NCBI GenBank assembly: GCA_045542595.1
Contig: JAZQLI010000041.1
Span: 1-64,000, forward strand
Direction of reading: 5' to 3'
DNA length: 64,000 nucleotides
From: Scatosoma sp045542595
GTDB taxonomy: Bacteria > Bacillota > Clostridia > Christensenellales > Borkfalkiaceae
Below are positions 44,110-55,000 of this stretch, piece after piece. The stretch's first letter is position 1. Each line of letters starts with the position of its first letter. Under the pieces are notes generated by a model. That model was given only the letters and a program-made list of their open reading frames with translations. It did no database searches and had not been told where the DNA came from. The position numbers were made by a program, and so were the translations under genes.

Positions 44110-45124
44110 TTTTTAATACTCCCTCCAATATGCTGATTGGATAGACAAATTCATTTAAGTTGCAATTTTCTATATCCATCAACATAGGGATTATTTCAAC
44201 TGCCTCGGTTAAATTATTTGCCATTTTTATAAAATTACATTTGCTTATAAATTGAAATGTTCCTTCAACTTTTTTAGAACTATTATTTATTGCAATACAA
44301 GGTGTTCCCGTAATGTAAGAAAAAATCATAGCGTGAAGCCTGTCTGTTATTATCAGTTTGGCAGTAGAAAATTCTCTCCACTTCTTTTGCAGTTCACGTT
44401 TACGGTTGTAATGTCTTACGGATTTTTTTATAACGGTGTCTGTCTCCGATACATCTATACCTTGTGTGTTCAAATACTCTTTCAAAACAATAACTTCGTT
44501 TTCAGTTATAACTTTTTCGCGGTCAGATCTTAAACACAAGAAAACACCATTACGTTTCAAATGCTGTTGTTGAATTAAGGATAGCACTATATCGGGACAA
44601 AGTTCCACCTTGATTTTAGGGAACGTGCGAACAAAAAAATCTAATGATGTTTTATCTCTTAATAAAATAGTTAAATCCCTTGCTTGATAGTAAACACTAT
44701 TGTTTTTTTCTATGCGTTCGTTTGCCGTGTCTGAGGGCTCATAAAACACAGTTTGAGGAAAGACTATTATTTTGTTTTGGCTGAACGTGGAAATAATATC
44801 TGTGATTTTATCATCTTCCCACCCCCAAAGAGTACCAAGATTTCCACCACCGTCAATAATAATGGTATCTGTTTCTTTTATGAGTCTCTTTAGGAGTGAT
44901 TTACATTTGAAATATGCTCCATTTTCAATTTCTATAACAGAATGAGAAGGACAAATAGTTTTTATTGCCTTTTTTTCAGCATAAACTATCGCCTGATCTC
45001 CCAAATTCCCGTGTGTTGGGGTTGCGATTATAATAATTCTATCGGATTTTGAGTTAAATAAAAATCTAAATATGATTTTTAGCGCATACCTTAAATATGA
45101 CAACGCATAAATTATTTTTTTCAT
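44093..45124 (-). CDS. Polysaccharide pyruvyl transferase family protein
   Basis: 343 residues. HGNLGDQAIVYAE near the N-terminus, TIIIDGGGNLGTLWG, and the late ITDRLHAMIFSYITGTPCIAI are hallmark motifs of the PS_pyruv_trans family (CsaB-like). It would add a pyruvyl ketal to a sugar of the polymer, giving negative charge. Acceptor unknown. Confidence 0.9.
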   Translation of the reverse strand: MKKIIYALSYLRYALKIIFRFLFNSKSDRIIIIATPTHGNLGDQAIVYAEKKAIKTICPSHSVIEIENGAYFKCKSLLKRLIKETDTIIIDGGGNLGTLWGWEDDKITDIISTFSQNKIIVFPQTVFYEPSDTANERIEKNNSVYYQARDLTILLRDKTSLDFFVRTFPKIKVELCPDIVLSLIQQQHLKRNGVFLCLRSDREKVITENEVIVLKEYLNTQGIDVSETDTVIKKSVRHYNRKRELQKKWREFSTAKLIITDRLHAMIFSYITGTPCIAINNSSKKVEGTFQFISKCNFIKMANNLTEAVEIIPMLMDIENCNLNEFVYPISILEGVLKNGAAK

Positions 45125-45129
45125 ACAAT

Positions 45130-46095
45130 TTATTTCTCTTTTGATTTCATTGCCTTAAATAAATAATATAACGATGGAAATACCCGAAATACCTTAATTA
45201 CTATTCTTTTACCTTTCGATATGTAAGGTGAGGCTATCAGCGTTCTACTTTTTGCTTTGAACTCTTTTATAAGTTCCTTGCTTTTTTTAGAATCGCAAAG
45301 AACTTTTTTTGTCTTTTGAGCAAAATCCAAAAGAGTCCAACAATATATCTTTAAGAAAAGATGGTAGTAACGTTCTTCATTGTTATTTTCAAAAAAAATA
45401 CATCTATCCCAAGCTATTTGCAAGAAATCAAAGTTCTTTTTTGAAAAACGGCTTTTAGTGATACTATTGGCTCTCATATAATAACCGTAGATTATATTGC
45501 TTGAAAAAGCAACCTTGTTGGCTTTATAGTAAAGCCTATATGCCAACGCTTCATCTTCATTTATGAGACCTTCAGGATATTTCAAATCGTCAAATAACGA
45601 TCTTTTATATAGTTTATTGCAGGCAATCGTTGCATTTACATAGGAATCCCCGAACAGTTGGTTGATTGCATTTTTTCCTTCAACAATTTCAATATCTATA
45701 TCTTTAGTATCGAAGTCCGGCTCTGTTTCATTAAAGCATACATATCTACCAACAGAAATATCGCAATCGTACTTCATAACTAAAAACAATAAATGTTCGA
45801 CAAAGTAAGGCGAGATAACATCATCGGAATCAATAAAGCAAACAAACTCTCCATTTGCATTTTGAAGTCCACAATTTCTTGCAGAAGAAAGTCCACCGTT
45901 TTCTTTGTGTATAACTCTTATTCTATTATCAGCTTTAGCCAAATCATCGCAAAGTGAAGAGCTACCGTCAGTTGATCCGTCATCAACCAAGATAATTTGA
46001 ATATTTTGTTCCGTCTGATTTAATATGCTTAGCACACACCTATTGAGATATGCTTTAACATTATACACGGGAACAATTACACTAACTTTCTTCAT
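45130..46095 (-). CDS. Family 2 glycosyltransferase
   Basis: 321 residues. GT-A fold start SVIVPVYNVKAYLNRCV, DDGSTDGS, HKENGGLSSARNCG and the metal motif FIDSDD. Inverting GT2 enzyme, with a C-terminal basic helix that may sit on the membrane. It overlaps the upstream GT gene by 14 bases. Donor and acceptor are unknown. Confidence 0.92.
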   Translation of the reverse strand: MKKVSVIVPVYNVKAYLNRCVLSILNQTEQNIQIILVDDGSTDGSSSLCDDLAKADNRIRVIHKENGGLSSARNCGLQNANGEFVCFIDSDDVISPYFVEHLLFLVMKYDCDISVGRYVCFNETEPDFDTKDIDIEIVEGKNAINQLFGDSYVNATIACNKLYKRSLFDDLKYPEGLINEDEALAYRLYYKANKVAFSSNIIYGYYMRANSITKSRFSKKNFDFLQIAWDRCIFFENNNEERYYHLFLKIYCWTLLDFAQKTKKVLCDSKKSKELIKEFKAKSRTLIASPYISKGKRIVIKVFRVFPSLYYLFKAMKSKEK

Positions 46096-46978
46096 TATTT
46101 CTACGCCAACGCCTTATCTTTCTAATTATTTTTCCTAAATATGCTGCAATACCAAAAACAACAATATTTACGTTTATATCTCTTGCAACATCTTTCAATT
46201 TGACTTTCTTTCTCAAAGAAATTTCGCCAATAATCATCAAGCTAATCACTTTTCGCTTAAATGTAATTTCTTTGTAAGTAAGCAATTCTTTAATTACGAG
46301 CTTATATCCATTGAAATTGTTTAATTCTTTGTTAGAGGTCATTGATAACCCATCTTCCAAATACTCGCAATAATATAACCCTTCGTTAAACCACCTGAAT
46401 TTATATCCGTCTCGTGCAATTCGATTCCATACTATTTCTTCGGATAAGAAGTTTTCTCCATCAAAAACGGGGAACGGATAACGCTTTAATAATTCGGTGT
46501 GGAAAACCTCTGCCTTGTCTCCCGATATAGAATTTTTTGCTCTTTCTAATGTGGTACAGTCAATGCACCTTCCACCGAACGTGCTACCAACTATATTGCC
46601 GTTCCCGTATAATTTTAATCCTGCAACTCCGGCATATCCATTTAGTTCCTTGATTTCTGCAAAAAAAGAATGTATGAGTTCAATTGCATTGCTTGGCAAC
46701 CAATCATCAGAATCTACAATAAAAAACATCTCTCCGTGTGCAAGCTGAACACCATAATTTATTGCAACGTGTTTTCCGTGATTTTCTTGCAAATAATACC
46801 TGATTGGAAATTTATTATGTTCTTTAATAAAACATTCAACAACCTCATCGGTATCGTCTTGAGAGCCATCATCTACAATTAACCATTCAAAATCAAATGA
46901 TGTTTGTGCCTTCAAACTATCATAAAGTTTTGACAGTAATTTGGCGCGATTATATGTAGGAGTAAATACCGTTACCAT
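46082..46978 (-). CDS. Family 2 glycosyltransferase
   Basis: 298 residues. VFTPTYNRAKLLSKLYDSL, IVDDGSQDDTDEVV, HGKHVAINYGV and FIVDSDDW are standard GT2 motifs. The basic C-terminus (KIIRKIRRWRRN) suggests membrane association. It is placed 11 bases after the EpsG-like gene. Confidence 0.92.
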   Translation of the reverse strand: MVTVFTPTYNRAKLLSKLYDSLKAQTSFDFEWLIVDDGSQDDTDEVVECFIKEHNKFPIRYYLQENHGKHVAINYGVQLAHGEMFFIVDSDDWLPSNAIELIHSFFAEIKELNGYAGVAGLKLYGNGNIVGSTFGGRCIDCTTLERAKNSISGDKAEVFHTELLKRYPFPVFDGENFLSEEIVWNRIARDGYKFRWFNEGLYYCEYLEDGLSMTSNKELNNFNGYKLVIKELLTYKEITFKRKVISLMIIGEISLRKKVKLKDVARDINVNIVVFGIAAYLGKIIRKIRRWRRNNEES

Positions 46979-46989
46979 ACGCCCTCCAA

Positions 46990-48153
46990 TTAAAATGACA
47001 AGAAATAACTTCCGACATAATTAACCATAAAAAGATATATGTCATTGAAGAAGAATAGAAATAATGTCATTGGCAAAAGAATCAAATTTCCTATATTTAT
47101 ACTGTTCTTGCCTCGATTATGTAAAGGGGTTATTAGCAATAAAGCAAAAGACATTAAATACATAAAACGCTCTAAATAAAGATAGTTAAATGACAACCCT
47201 ATTGCTACTGCACCTACCGTAGCTGCAAAATTCGCTACGTTTTTACAATATCCATCTTCGGTGTAAACTTGTTTTGCTCTTGTTGACACCACAAACAAGT
47301 AAATAGCCAAAACAATAAAGCACATATATATAATCAACGTAGAGCCATTGTATTGGAATATTGCATTTGTAAAACTCATATCCTCAACTGTCTCAAGAAT
47401 TCGTCTAAACGAAAAGACAAAATACTCGTTATCTACGTTATTAACAATAAAACGTGCCAACGGCTCAAGTGCTAATGATATACCCAACGATGACAACATA
47501 ATCAGGACAGGCTTTTTCAACATTGTCAGCAAGCGAACAACTATTACAACTATCGCAAAATTATGGATAAATATAGAAATCAAATACAAAATAATGAGAA
47601 AGATTTTATTCTTTTTTTGTATCATTTCCAAGTATATTGCTAAAACGGCGATAGAAACCGCAAGAGAACATCTTATACCCGAAATCGCAAGTTTCATTCC
47701 GAACGTAAACAACCACAAAAGTATAGATAACACTCTCGTTTTTCCGTTTGTTTCGGGTAAATGCTCATTGAACATTTGTCTATAAATATAGCCAACAATA
47801 AGAAAATCAACGATTAAAGGTATGACGGTAAGTAAGTTTTGATATTCTTTAGGTAATATACTTATAAAATATGCAAAATAGTTATAAACAAACAAATCTG
47901 CGTATTGGCTTTCTGTTGTTGCATAATGCAATCCCTCGGAACGCATATTGTCGATCAATTTGAAATGCTCTATCAAATCCCACCTAATAAAGCTCTCTGG
48001 TTTGAAAATAAAAGCAAAGCCAACAAATAATACGGCAATAAAGACCAAGGATTTACCGCCAAATTTTTTTGATAGTGTCCCATCGGTAAACATAAACAAA
48101 CACATCAAGAAAAGTGTTACTCCCAACAACATCAAACATATTAGTTCTATCAT
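46990..48153 (-). CDS. EpsG/Wzy-like polysaccharide polymerase
   Basis: 387 residues and about ten membrane helices. ISGIRCSLAVSIAVLAIYLE and the run FIHNFAIVVIVVRLL correspond to the EpsG family pattern (RxxLA...H.SA/F). It would polymerise the repeat units outside the membrane. It overlaps the upstream GT4 gene by four bases (ATGA). Confidence 0.85.
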   Translation of the reverse strand: MIELICLMLLGVTLFLMCLFMFTDGTLSKKFGGKSLVFIAVLFVGFAFIFKPESFIRWDLIEHFKLIDNMRSEGLHYATTESQYADLFVYNYFAYFISILPKEYQNLLTVIPLIVDFLIVGYIYRQMFNEHLPETNGKTRVLSILLWLFTFGMKLAISGIRCSLAVSIAVLAIYLEMIQKKNKIFLIILYLISIFIHNFAIVVIVVRLLTMLKKPVLIMLSSLGISLALEPLARFIVNNVDNEYFVFSFRRILETVEDMSFTNAIFQYNGSTLIIYMCFIVLAIYLFVVSTRAKQVYTEDGYCKNVANFAATVGAVAIGLSFNYLYLERFMYLMSFALLLITPLHNRGKNSINIGNLILLPMTLFLFFFNDIYLFMVNYVGSYFLSF

Positions 48154-49226
48154 TGATTACCTCCTTGATATATTTTTACATATTGACGCGCCATTTCTCT
48201 CGATGAAAACTCTTGAGAACGTTCAAGTGCATTTTGACCTAATTTTTTTCTTAATCTAACATCTTCTGATAGTCTTATTAAGTTGTCTGCTATTTCTTGA
48301 CTATCAACAGAAGTTAGCAAAGCACTTTCGTTATTTGAAAGCATATTGGGAATTCCACCCACATTTGTCGCAACAATAGGAATACCCGTCCCCATAGCCT
48401 CAATCAGAGTCATTGGTATTCCTTCGTACAATGAAGGAAGAATAAAAATATCTGCCGCGTTTATGTACTGATATACATTGGTTTGCATTCCTAAAAATGA
48501 TACCGCACCTTCCAAGTCTTGATCAACCACATATTTCTTGATTTCTTCAAAAGTGTTTCCGTTTCCGATCAATTCAAGCACACTATTTGGTTTGAACGAG
48601 TGAAATATCTTAAATGCGTCAATAAGTCCTTTATGATTTTTTTCTTCTGAAAACCTACCTATATGCAATAATTTTATAGTATCTCCAATGCTATAATCGT
48701 ATTTGGGCAGGCAATTCATCAGATTAATTCCGTTCAGAATTATCGGTGCAGAAGTAGGTGAAATTCCGTAAACATTTACTATTGTTTGTTGTATCAGTTC
48801 GCTCAAAGCAATCGGAATAACTCGTTGCTTTTTATAAAATCTTTTCGCCAAAATCTTATCTATTTTACTCAACTCTTTATCCGCAACGCTATGAACTGTG
48901 TGAACTCGCATAGGAACGGCAGCTTGCTTGGCTGCGATCATCGTATATTTTTGAGCGTTTAAGTGCGAATGAACAACATCAGGCTTTTCTTGCTCAAATA
49001 TTTTTTTGAGTTTTTTTATAATGGATAGATCCATTCCTCTTTTTTTATCAAGAAATACTATTTCTATCCCTGCTTGAGTTAGCCTTTGAGAAATGGGGGT
49101 TTCATAATTGTATAAACTAACAATCTTAACCTCAACACCGTTTCTAACTAATTCAAGTGTCAAGGTTTCACACATTATTTCAGCCCCACCCATATAGAGA
49201 TTGGGAATAACTTGTATTACTTTCAT
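48150..49226 (-). CDS. Family 4 glycosyltransferase
   Basis: 358 residues. NLYMGGAEIMCETL near the N-terminus, HSHLNAQKY, LHIGRFSEEKNHKGLIDAF and the donor motif PSLYEGIPMTLIEAMGTGIP (E-x7-E) are classical for GT4 retaining enzymes. It lies one base after the next GT4 gene in transcription order. Confidence 0.93.
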   Translation of the reverse strand: MKVIQVIPNLYMGGAEIMCETLTLELVRNGVEVKIVSLYNYETPISQRLTQAGIEIVFLDKKRGMDLSIIKKLKKIFEQEKPDVVHSHLNAQKYTMIAAKQAAVPMRVHTVHSVADKELSKIDKILAKRFYKKQRVIPIALSELIQQTIVNVYGISPTSAPIILNGINLMNCLPKYDYSIGDTIKLLHIGRFSEEKNHKGLIDAFKIFHSFKPNSVLELIGNGNTFEEIKKYVVDQDLEGAVSFLGMQTNVYQYINAADIFILPSLYEGIPMTLIEAMGTGIPIVATNVGGIPNMLSNNESALLTSVDSQEIADNLIRLSEDVRLRKKLGQNALERSQEFSSREMARQYVKIYQGGNQ

Positions 49227-49227
49227 T

Positions 49228-50265
49228 TTAGTTGTTCTCCCTATAAATCAAATCCCAAATCTTCTTTATTGCCATATTCATTGAGAATTTTTCTGCTGAT
49301 TTCAAACACTCTTTGCGATACGCATTTATCGTATCAATATTTTCAATGCAATATCTCAACTGCTTGTATAGTTCTTCTTTGTCCTTGAACTTGTATGTAA
49401 ATGAATCCTTTTCAGACAGAACATCGCGGCAAGATTCCCATTCGCTTGCTAAAACGGGAACACCTGCTGAAAAAGCGTCTATAATCGTACCCGGTATGCC
49501 TTCTGTATAAAACAAAGTAGGAAAAAGGAGCATATAATAGTTTTTCAATACTTCCACACTTTGACTTGGATTTATAACCCCCTTATACTTAACCACGGAA
49601 GAATATCGTTCACAAAGTTCTGAAAACTCTACCTTGTATTCTTCTTGTATTGGACCATATACATCCAATTCGCAAACATTTTTTCCTACTTCTTTATTCA
49701 GTCGATCACAAGCATATATGGCGTCAGTAACACCTTTTTCTTTCATTACTCTTGAAAAAATACAAAATGAAAGTGGATATTCAAAATGATAATTGATTTC
49801 TTCTTCGTTGATTGGGCAAATATCTTTGAAATTCGGAACAATTACTGTATTATCAAAACCTTGCGCTCTTAATTGATTTTGCATTGTCTGCGTTTCAACA
49901 AGAATGTAATTAAACTTCTTGAGTTGATTACTTATTCTTTTATTGCTTTTCAAATATGAAGGCAACCAAGCTCCAACAACACTATACATTTTCACTTTGT
50001 TTTTGTTGGAGAATAAATTGATTATGTAAGGATATATCTTTATCCCCCCGGCGTCAGGCAGCATAATGATGACTTCGCTTTTTCTTATCAACTTTATAAT
50101 GTTGAACAAAAACGAGAAAGGGTGCTTTTTCCATTTGTAAGAATCAACCGTAGTGATTTCTTTATTTCCTGACAATAGAGCCTTTTCTACATTTCTTGTC
50201 TTTACGGTTTGTCCGTCACATATATCTGTATTTCTTGCAAAATGCCCCAAGACACCTATTCTCAT
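49228..50265 (-). CDS. Family 4 glycosyltransferase
   Basis: 345 residues. GVLGHFARNTDICDGQTVKT start, then SFCIFSRVMKEKGVTDAIYA and TLFYTEGIPGTIIDAFSAGVP (E-x7-D in place of the usual second Glu). The N-terminal half is more divergent than that of its neighbour. Confidence 0.9.
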   Translation of the reverse strand: MRIGVLGHFARNTDICDGQTVKTRNVEKALLSGNKEITTVDSYKWKKHPFSFLFNIIKLIRKSEVIIMLPDAGGIKIYPYIINLFSNKNKVKMYSVVGAWLPSYLKSNKRISNQLKKFNYILVETQTMQNQLRAQGFDNTVIVPNFKDICPINEEEINYHFEYPLSFCIFSRVMKEKGVTDAIYACDRLNKEVGKNVCELDVYGPIQEEYKVEFSELCERYSSVVKYKGVINPSQSVEVLKNYYMLLFPTLFYTEGIPGTIIDAFSAGVPVLASEWESCRDVLSEKDSFTYKFKDKEELYKQLRYCIENIDTINAYRKECLKSAEKFSMNMAIKKIWDLIYRENN

Positions 50266-50284
50266 TGTGATTACCTCAATATGT

Positions 50285-51076
50285 TTATCTGTATTTCAAA
50301 ACTCCCATTACCGCCCAATAAGCGAGATAGTAGATTGACTTAAACACATTTATCCTTTCGACTTTTCTATAAACTTGCCATTGATATTTCATCATTTTTA
50401 GTTTGTTGGACGATACCGAATTTGAATGTACTTTGTATTGTGCCAAACATTCGTGCAAGCAATGCGCTTCTTCACCATTTTTCAAAATACTCAACCAACA
50501 AGCCATATCTTCTCTTTTTATTGCATTGGTCGGCATAAAAACCTTTCCCAATTTGTCAGAATCATAAATAACAGTCAAGCAGCCAATGTGATTGTGCTTT
50601 AATATATCCTTATATTTGCACACATCAAGTCGAGGCTTAAATGTCGATACGATTGTATTATTTTCGTCAAGAACTTCATAGTCTGTGTACGAGAAAGCTA
50701 TATCGTTATTTTGCATATATGTAACTTGCTTTTCCAACTTATCGGGAGTCCACAAATCATCACTATCCAAGAAAGCAATCCATCTTCCGTTTGCTTCTTT
50801 GATGGCTTTATTTCTTGCAAGAGCCGCACCACTATTTTCGTTCATTGAGAAAATATGGATTCTCTTATCTTGAAAAGCATTTGCTAATTCAAGAGAAGTA
50901 TCTGATGAACAATCATCAACAAATAACAATTCCCAATTCTGATATGTTTGAGCTAATACACTCTTTATAGTCGCTTCTATGTATTTTTCAGAATTATAGT
51001 TTGGCATTATAATTGAAACCAACCCATAATCAACAATCGTAGTCTTATCTTCTTGTGTTTTTTCAGCAACAAGCAT
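50285..51076 (-). CDS. Family 2 glycosyltransferase
   Basis: 263 residues. VSIIMPNYNSEKYIEATIKS, LLFVDDCSSDTS, NENSGAALARNKAI and AFLDSDDLWTPDKL are typical of GT2 enzymes. It is the first glycosyltransferase after the initiating sugar transferase, so it likely adds the second sugar. Confidence 0.92.
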   Translation of the reverse strand: MLVAEKTQEDKTTIVDYGLVSIIMPNYNSEKYIEATIKSVLAQTYQNWELLFVDDCSSDTSLELANAFQDKRIHIFSMNENSGAALARNKAIKEANGRWIAFLDSDDLWTPDKLEKQVTYMQNNDIAFSYTDYEVLDENNTIVSTFKPRLDVCKYKDILKHNHIGCLTVIYDSDKLGKVFMPTNAIKREDMACWLSILKNGEEAHCLHECLAQYKVHSNSVSSNKLKMMKYQWQVYRKVERINVFKSIYYLAYWAVMGVLKYR

Positions 51077-51090
51077 TATTTCGATTTCCT

Positions 51091-51846
51091 TTACACAACT
51101 TCTTTTTGCTTGACCGTTTCAACATTGTCAAGCACATTTTTTGTTATTGAATCAGCAATAGCCGCCTCGTCATCAATTTCGATTGTTTCTTTATCAACGC
51201 TATCTTGTGGCACTTCGATAACGCCCTCTACTACATCGTCACTTTTGAAAACTTTGACGATAGTCATAAAGAATATCTTAATATCCAACCAAAGCGAAAA
51301 GTGTTCCAAATAATAGGCATCGTATTCAGCTTTTTTCTTCGGATTGGCTGCTAAAACATCACGCCCATTAACTTGCGCCCACCCCGATATACCGGGGCGA
51401 ACTTGGTACATATCATAGCTTTCTCGTGCGGTATTTAATTCCGTCTCATTTTCTTGTGAAGGTCTAAAACCAATCAGACTCATTCTAAAGGTCAAGATAT
51501 TGAAAAATTGGGGTAGCTCGTCTATCGAAAATCTGCGGATAAAAGCCCCTGTCTTTGTGACATAAGACGATACGTTTTCATATTCATATCCCGCAACATC
51601 GTGCCGAGCGTCAACAGACATACTTCTAAACTTAATGCAGTTGAATAGTTTTCCGTTTTTACCAATTCGCCTTTGAACGAAGAAAACGGGTCCGGGCGAA
51701 TCAATTTTAATTGCAATCGCAACAATAATAAACAACGGGGATAAAACAATTAAAGCTATCAGGGCAATCAAAAAGTCCATTATCGCTTTAACAAAACGAT
51801 AAATCTTCTGACTTATCTTCAATTTGTATGTACTTGAAGTCTCCAT
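51091..51846 (-). CDS. Initiating undecaprenyl-phosphate sugar-1-phosphate transferase
   Basis: 251 residues from the ATG at 51846, seven bases after AGGTGA; a GTG at 51855, overlapping the previous stop, is an alternative. One N-terminal membrane segment (DFLIALIALIVLSPLFIIVAI) and the PglC-like catalytic core: SPGPVFFVQRRIG, FKFRSM-like FNCIKFRSM, FSIDELPQFFN (the Asp-Glu dyad), and RPGISGWAQVNGRD. It attaches the first sugar phosphate to the lipid carrier. The acidic C-terminal tail (VPQDSVDKETIEIDDEAA) of about 50 residues is unusual. Confidence 0.95.
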   Translation of the reverse strand: METSSTYKLKISQKIYRFVKAIMDFLIALIALIVLSPLFIIVAIAIKIDSPGPVFFVQRRIGKNGKLFNCIKFRSMSVDARHDVAGYEYENVSSYVTKTGAFIRRFSIDELPQFFNILTFRMSLIGFRPSQENETELNTARESYDMYQVRPGISGWAQVNGRDVLAANPKKKAEYDAYYLEHFSLWLDIKIFFMTIVKVFKSDDVVEGVIEVPQDSVDKETIEIDDEAAIADSITKNVLDNVETVKQKEVV

Positions 51847-51851
51847 TTCAA

Positions 51852-52049
51852 TCACCTATTTTTCTTAATGTAGATCTCATAATGACAATGCCTGCAAATC
51901 TGACCCGAGCCTTCAACATAAAACTCTCTTTGGCTAATGGGTGTGCTAAACCTATAAGGCGTATCTGCTCCGCAAATAACACATTTTTCAATAGGGTCAT
52001 TTGCTTTGTTCTGTTCGCTCTCCACAACATTTTTAATTTTGTTTTCCAT
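51852..52049 (-). CDS. Small zinc-finger-like protein
   Basis: 65 residues. The pairs CVICG and CRHC, spaced by about 28 residues, are likely to bind one zinc. The ATG follows AAGGAGAGTGG. It fits between the helicase and the sugar transferase with a 24-base gap before it and a four-base overlap after it, so it belongs to the operon. Family not recognised. Confidence 0.75.
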   Translation of the reverse strand: MENKIKNVVESEQNKANDPIEKCVICGADTPYRFSTPISQREFYVEGSGQICRHCHYEIYIKKNR

Positions 52050-52073
52050 ATTTCCACTCTCCTTAATGTTTTA

Positions 52074-55000
52074 TTAGACAACACATACTGCTTTGGGGGT
52101 AATAATTTCTTCTGTCTCTGTCGAGAACTCAAATCCGATTGCTCTCAATCGTTCAACCTGATTACCGTTTGCGCCCTCTGTTCTCAATTTGGTTTTGTTC
52201 GTGCGAATACGCCAAAGCCACATACCGAGGGGGAATCCGCTTTCATCAACGTAAGTACAAGGCATTTTCAACGTGCCGTGTTTACGGTAATAGCGTTCTG
52301 CCGAATCGTAGTGATTTTCCCAATCTCGCTCAACCGAGGTCAGCCAATCCATTCCGATTTTTTCGAGCTTCTGAATTTTATCCTCGGACAGTTCTCCCGA
52401 ACGGTATTTGTTTCTTTGAGACATAACCCATTCGTACAAGTCAAATTCCTTTTCTTGCCCATAATGTCTCGGAATAACTAAATGCCCATTCTCCCGGTAG
52501 AAAACAGCGGCGCGTTTGTAGGCTTCTTCCCAACGGAACTCGCCTACGTTCCAAACCATACCGATCTCATTCAACCGTTTGATTTGAACCTTATCCAACT
52601 TCCTATATTTGTCTGCCGTTTTACAATTAGCTCTTTGATTGGTGATCCAACCTCCAAGATTATATCCGTCAGGGCAAACGTAGTTAGGATTAACAAGCAA
52701 ATCTCCATTTGCGGTATAATATTCTTTGGCGTGGACAAAGCCAATCTCCCACGGGTCATCAATTACCCAAACCATACCAATTGATTCAAGTAATTCTATC
52801 TGCTCTTTCGGGAGCTTGCCTTTGGCTTTCAATGCTCTTTGTCGAACAACCCAAATAGCAAGCTGTTTTCCATTACCGTTGTCATACTCACTCGGTACGT
52901 TCAAATGACCGTACTGCAAATAAAATGCTTTAGCTCTTTCAAATTGTTTGTCCCAAGCCTCATTCCACACAAGGTAGTTACGGTTTTCCCAAACCATTCC
53001 AATAGCTTCAAGCCGCTGTATTTGTTCTTCCGTGAGTTTCTTTTTACCACGGTTACCAATGTATATTTGCCTTTGCTCATTTACCCACTTTGAAAGCCAT
53101 ATACCGTCAGCTTTGTATTTGGGCGGTATATTCAAGTCTCCGTGTTCCTCATAGTATCTCTTTGCGAGGGCATAGCGAATTTCCCAAGAATCAGGCTTTA
53201 CCCATACCATTCCAAGCTCGTCCAACTGTTTTTGTTGTTCTTCGGAATGATTTTCTTTGCCGTTTTCTCTGCGATCTGCAAGCCAAGCACCGAGACGATA
53301 ACCCGTGGGTGTCACATACGTTGTCGGGACATCTATGTTTCCGTGTTCCTGATAATAGGCAAGAGTAGCTTTATATCCTCTATCCCAAGCAGACTCGGAG
53401 TGATTTTTCCAATTCATTCCGATTTCATCAAGACGTGCTATCTGTTCTTCGGTAGGGGGAACACCCGTCTTTGCTTTGCCTGCTCTCAAAGCCCGTTGCC
53501 GCCTTATCCAAGTGCCTATTTTCAAGCCGTTAGGCGCACAATACTCGGCGGGAATATTCAAATGTCCATTTTGTCGATAGAAGTCTAACGCACCCGCAAA
53601 ATTTTCTTCCCATAGATAATCGGGAATGTTCCATATCATCCCCATCTTGTCAAGCTCGGCAATTCGTTCCTCGGTCAAGTAAGTCTTTTGAATACCATTT
53701 TTTCTGTATGTACGGATACGTCTTATCCAAGCTGCTAAATCAATTCCGTTTGCTTTTTTATAGTCACACGGTACATTTAAGTCTCCGTGTTCATCGTAAT
53801 ATGCCTTTGCCAAGTCATAATATCGTTGCCAAGAAATATCACGAATACTATCCCATACCATACCGATAGCTTCAAGTTTCTTTATTCTATCTTTGCCCAG
53901 CGTACCGTAGGCTTCGCCTTTATACACGTTACGTTGAGTGAAAATCCAATGTCCAAGGGAATATCCACCCTCCGTTTTGTATCTTCTCGGTACTTCGAGG
54001 TTACCGTATTCGATATAGTATTGCTTTGCAAAACCGTACATCATATCCCACGAAGCCGTTAGCGTATCGTTTAACTTATCGAAAATCCGACGGACATTCT
54101 GAACTTCATCTACAATTTTGAAATGCTCGTTGACGATTTCCTCGTCCATTCCGAGAAAACGATAGTAGTTCATAGCGATTTGCATTTCTTGCTCAATCGT
54201 GCCTATGCTATAAAGATTATCAATGTTGTTGACAATATCGAAGATTATCGGCTCTTTGTCCTTACTTGCGGATAAAGCTCGTCCGATTTGTTGTTTATAA
54301 ATAATCGGGGACACGGTAGGACGGAACAGTATTACTCCATCAATCTTCTCAACATGAACACCCTCGTTCAGCATATCAATACAGAACAAAAGTTTTAAGT
54401 GTTCGCTCTCGTCTGCTTTGAACTCCGCAAATGCTTTGCTTGTAGCGGGGTCATCGGAATAAGCTGAATATATGTGCGGGGTATTATCAACTGCACCAAA
54501 CCATTCGGGAACTTTCTCGATCATATCCTTCATATGTTCCACGTTGGCACAGAACACGATGTATTTTCCGTCTTGAGACTTGATATGCTTTTTGAAAATC
54601 AAATCCAACCCGTCTGCTTTTTCAAGAGCTCGTCGTAGTGCCTCGTAGTATTTTTCAGCCTCGTCGCGCACCGCACGATTTTTTGCACCTTTTATTCGCC
54701 TTTGGTATTTTTCCAAATCCTTTTGGTAAGAATATATAGAAAGAATATATTTAGGCGGAGCGAGAATTCCACGAACAATAGCCTCACCAAGCGTCATTTC
54801 AGAAGCTATGTTCCCTTCAAAAATTTCCTGCGCCATATCCCGTTGATTATCAAGATAACGAATAGCGGTAGCCGACAACCCTAACACTTTGACGTTAGGA
54901 TATAAAGCAAACAAACGTTGTACGCCCTCTCCCCACATTTCAGCACCGCAACGGTGAAATTCGTCAAGGACGATATAGTTTGGATTTATCGAGGATAATT

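Noticed and set aside
51848..52132. Minus-strand frame of 94 residues overlapping the Zn-finger gene
   Set aside because: It overlaps the end of the helicase gene in another frame, and the 65-residue frame with CxxC pairs and a ribosome site explains the region better.
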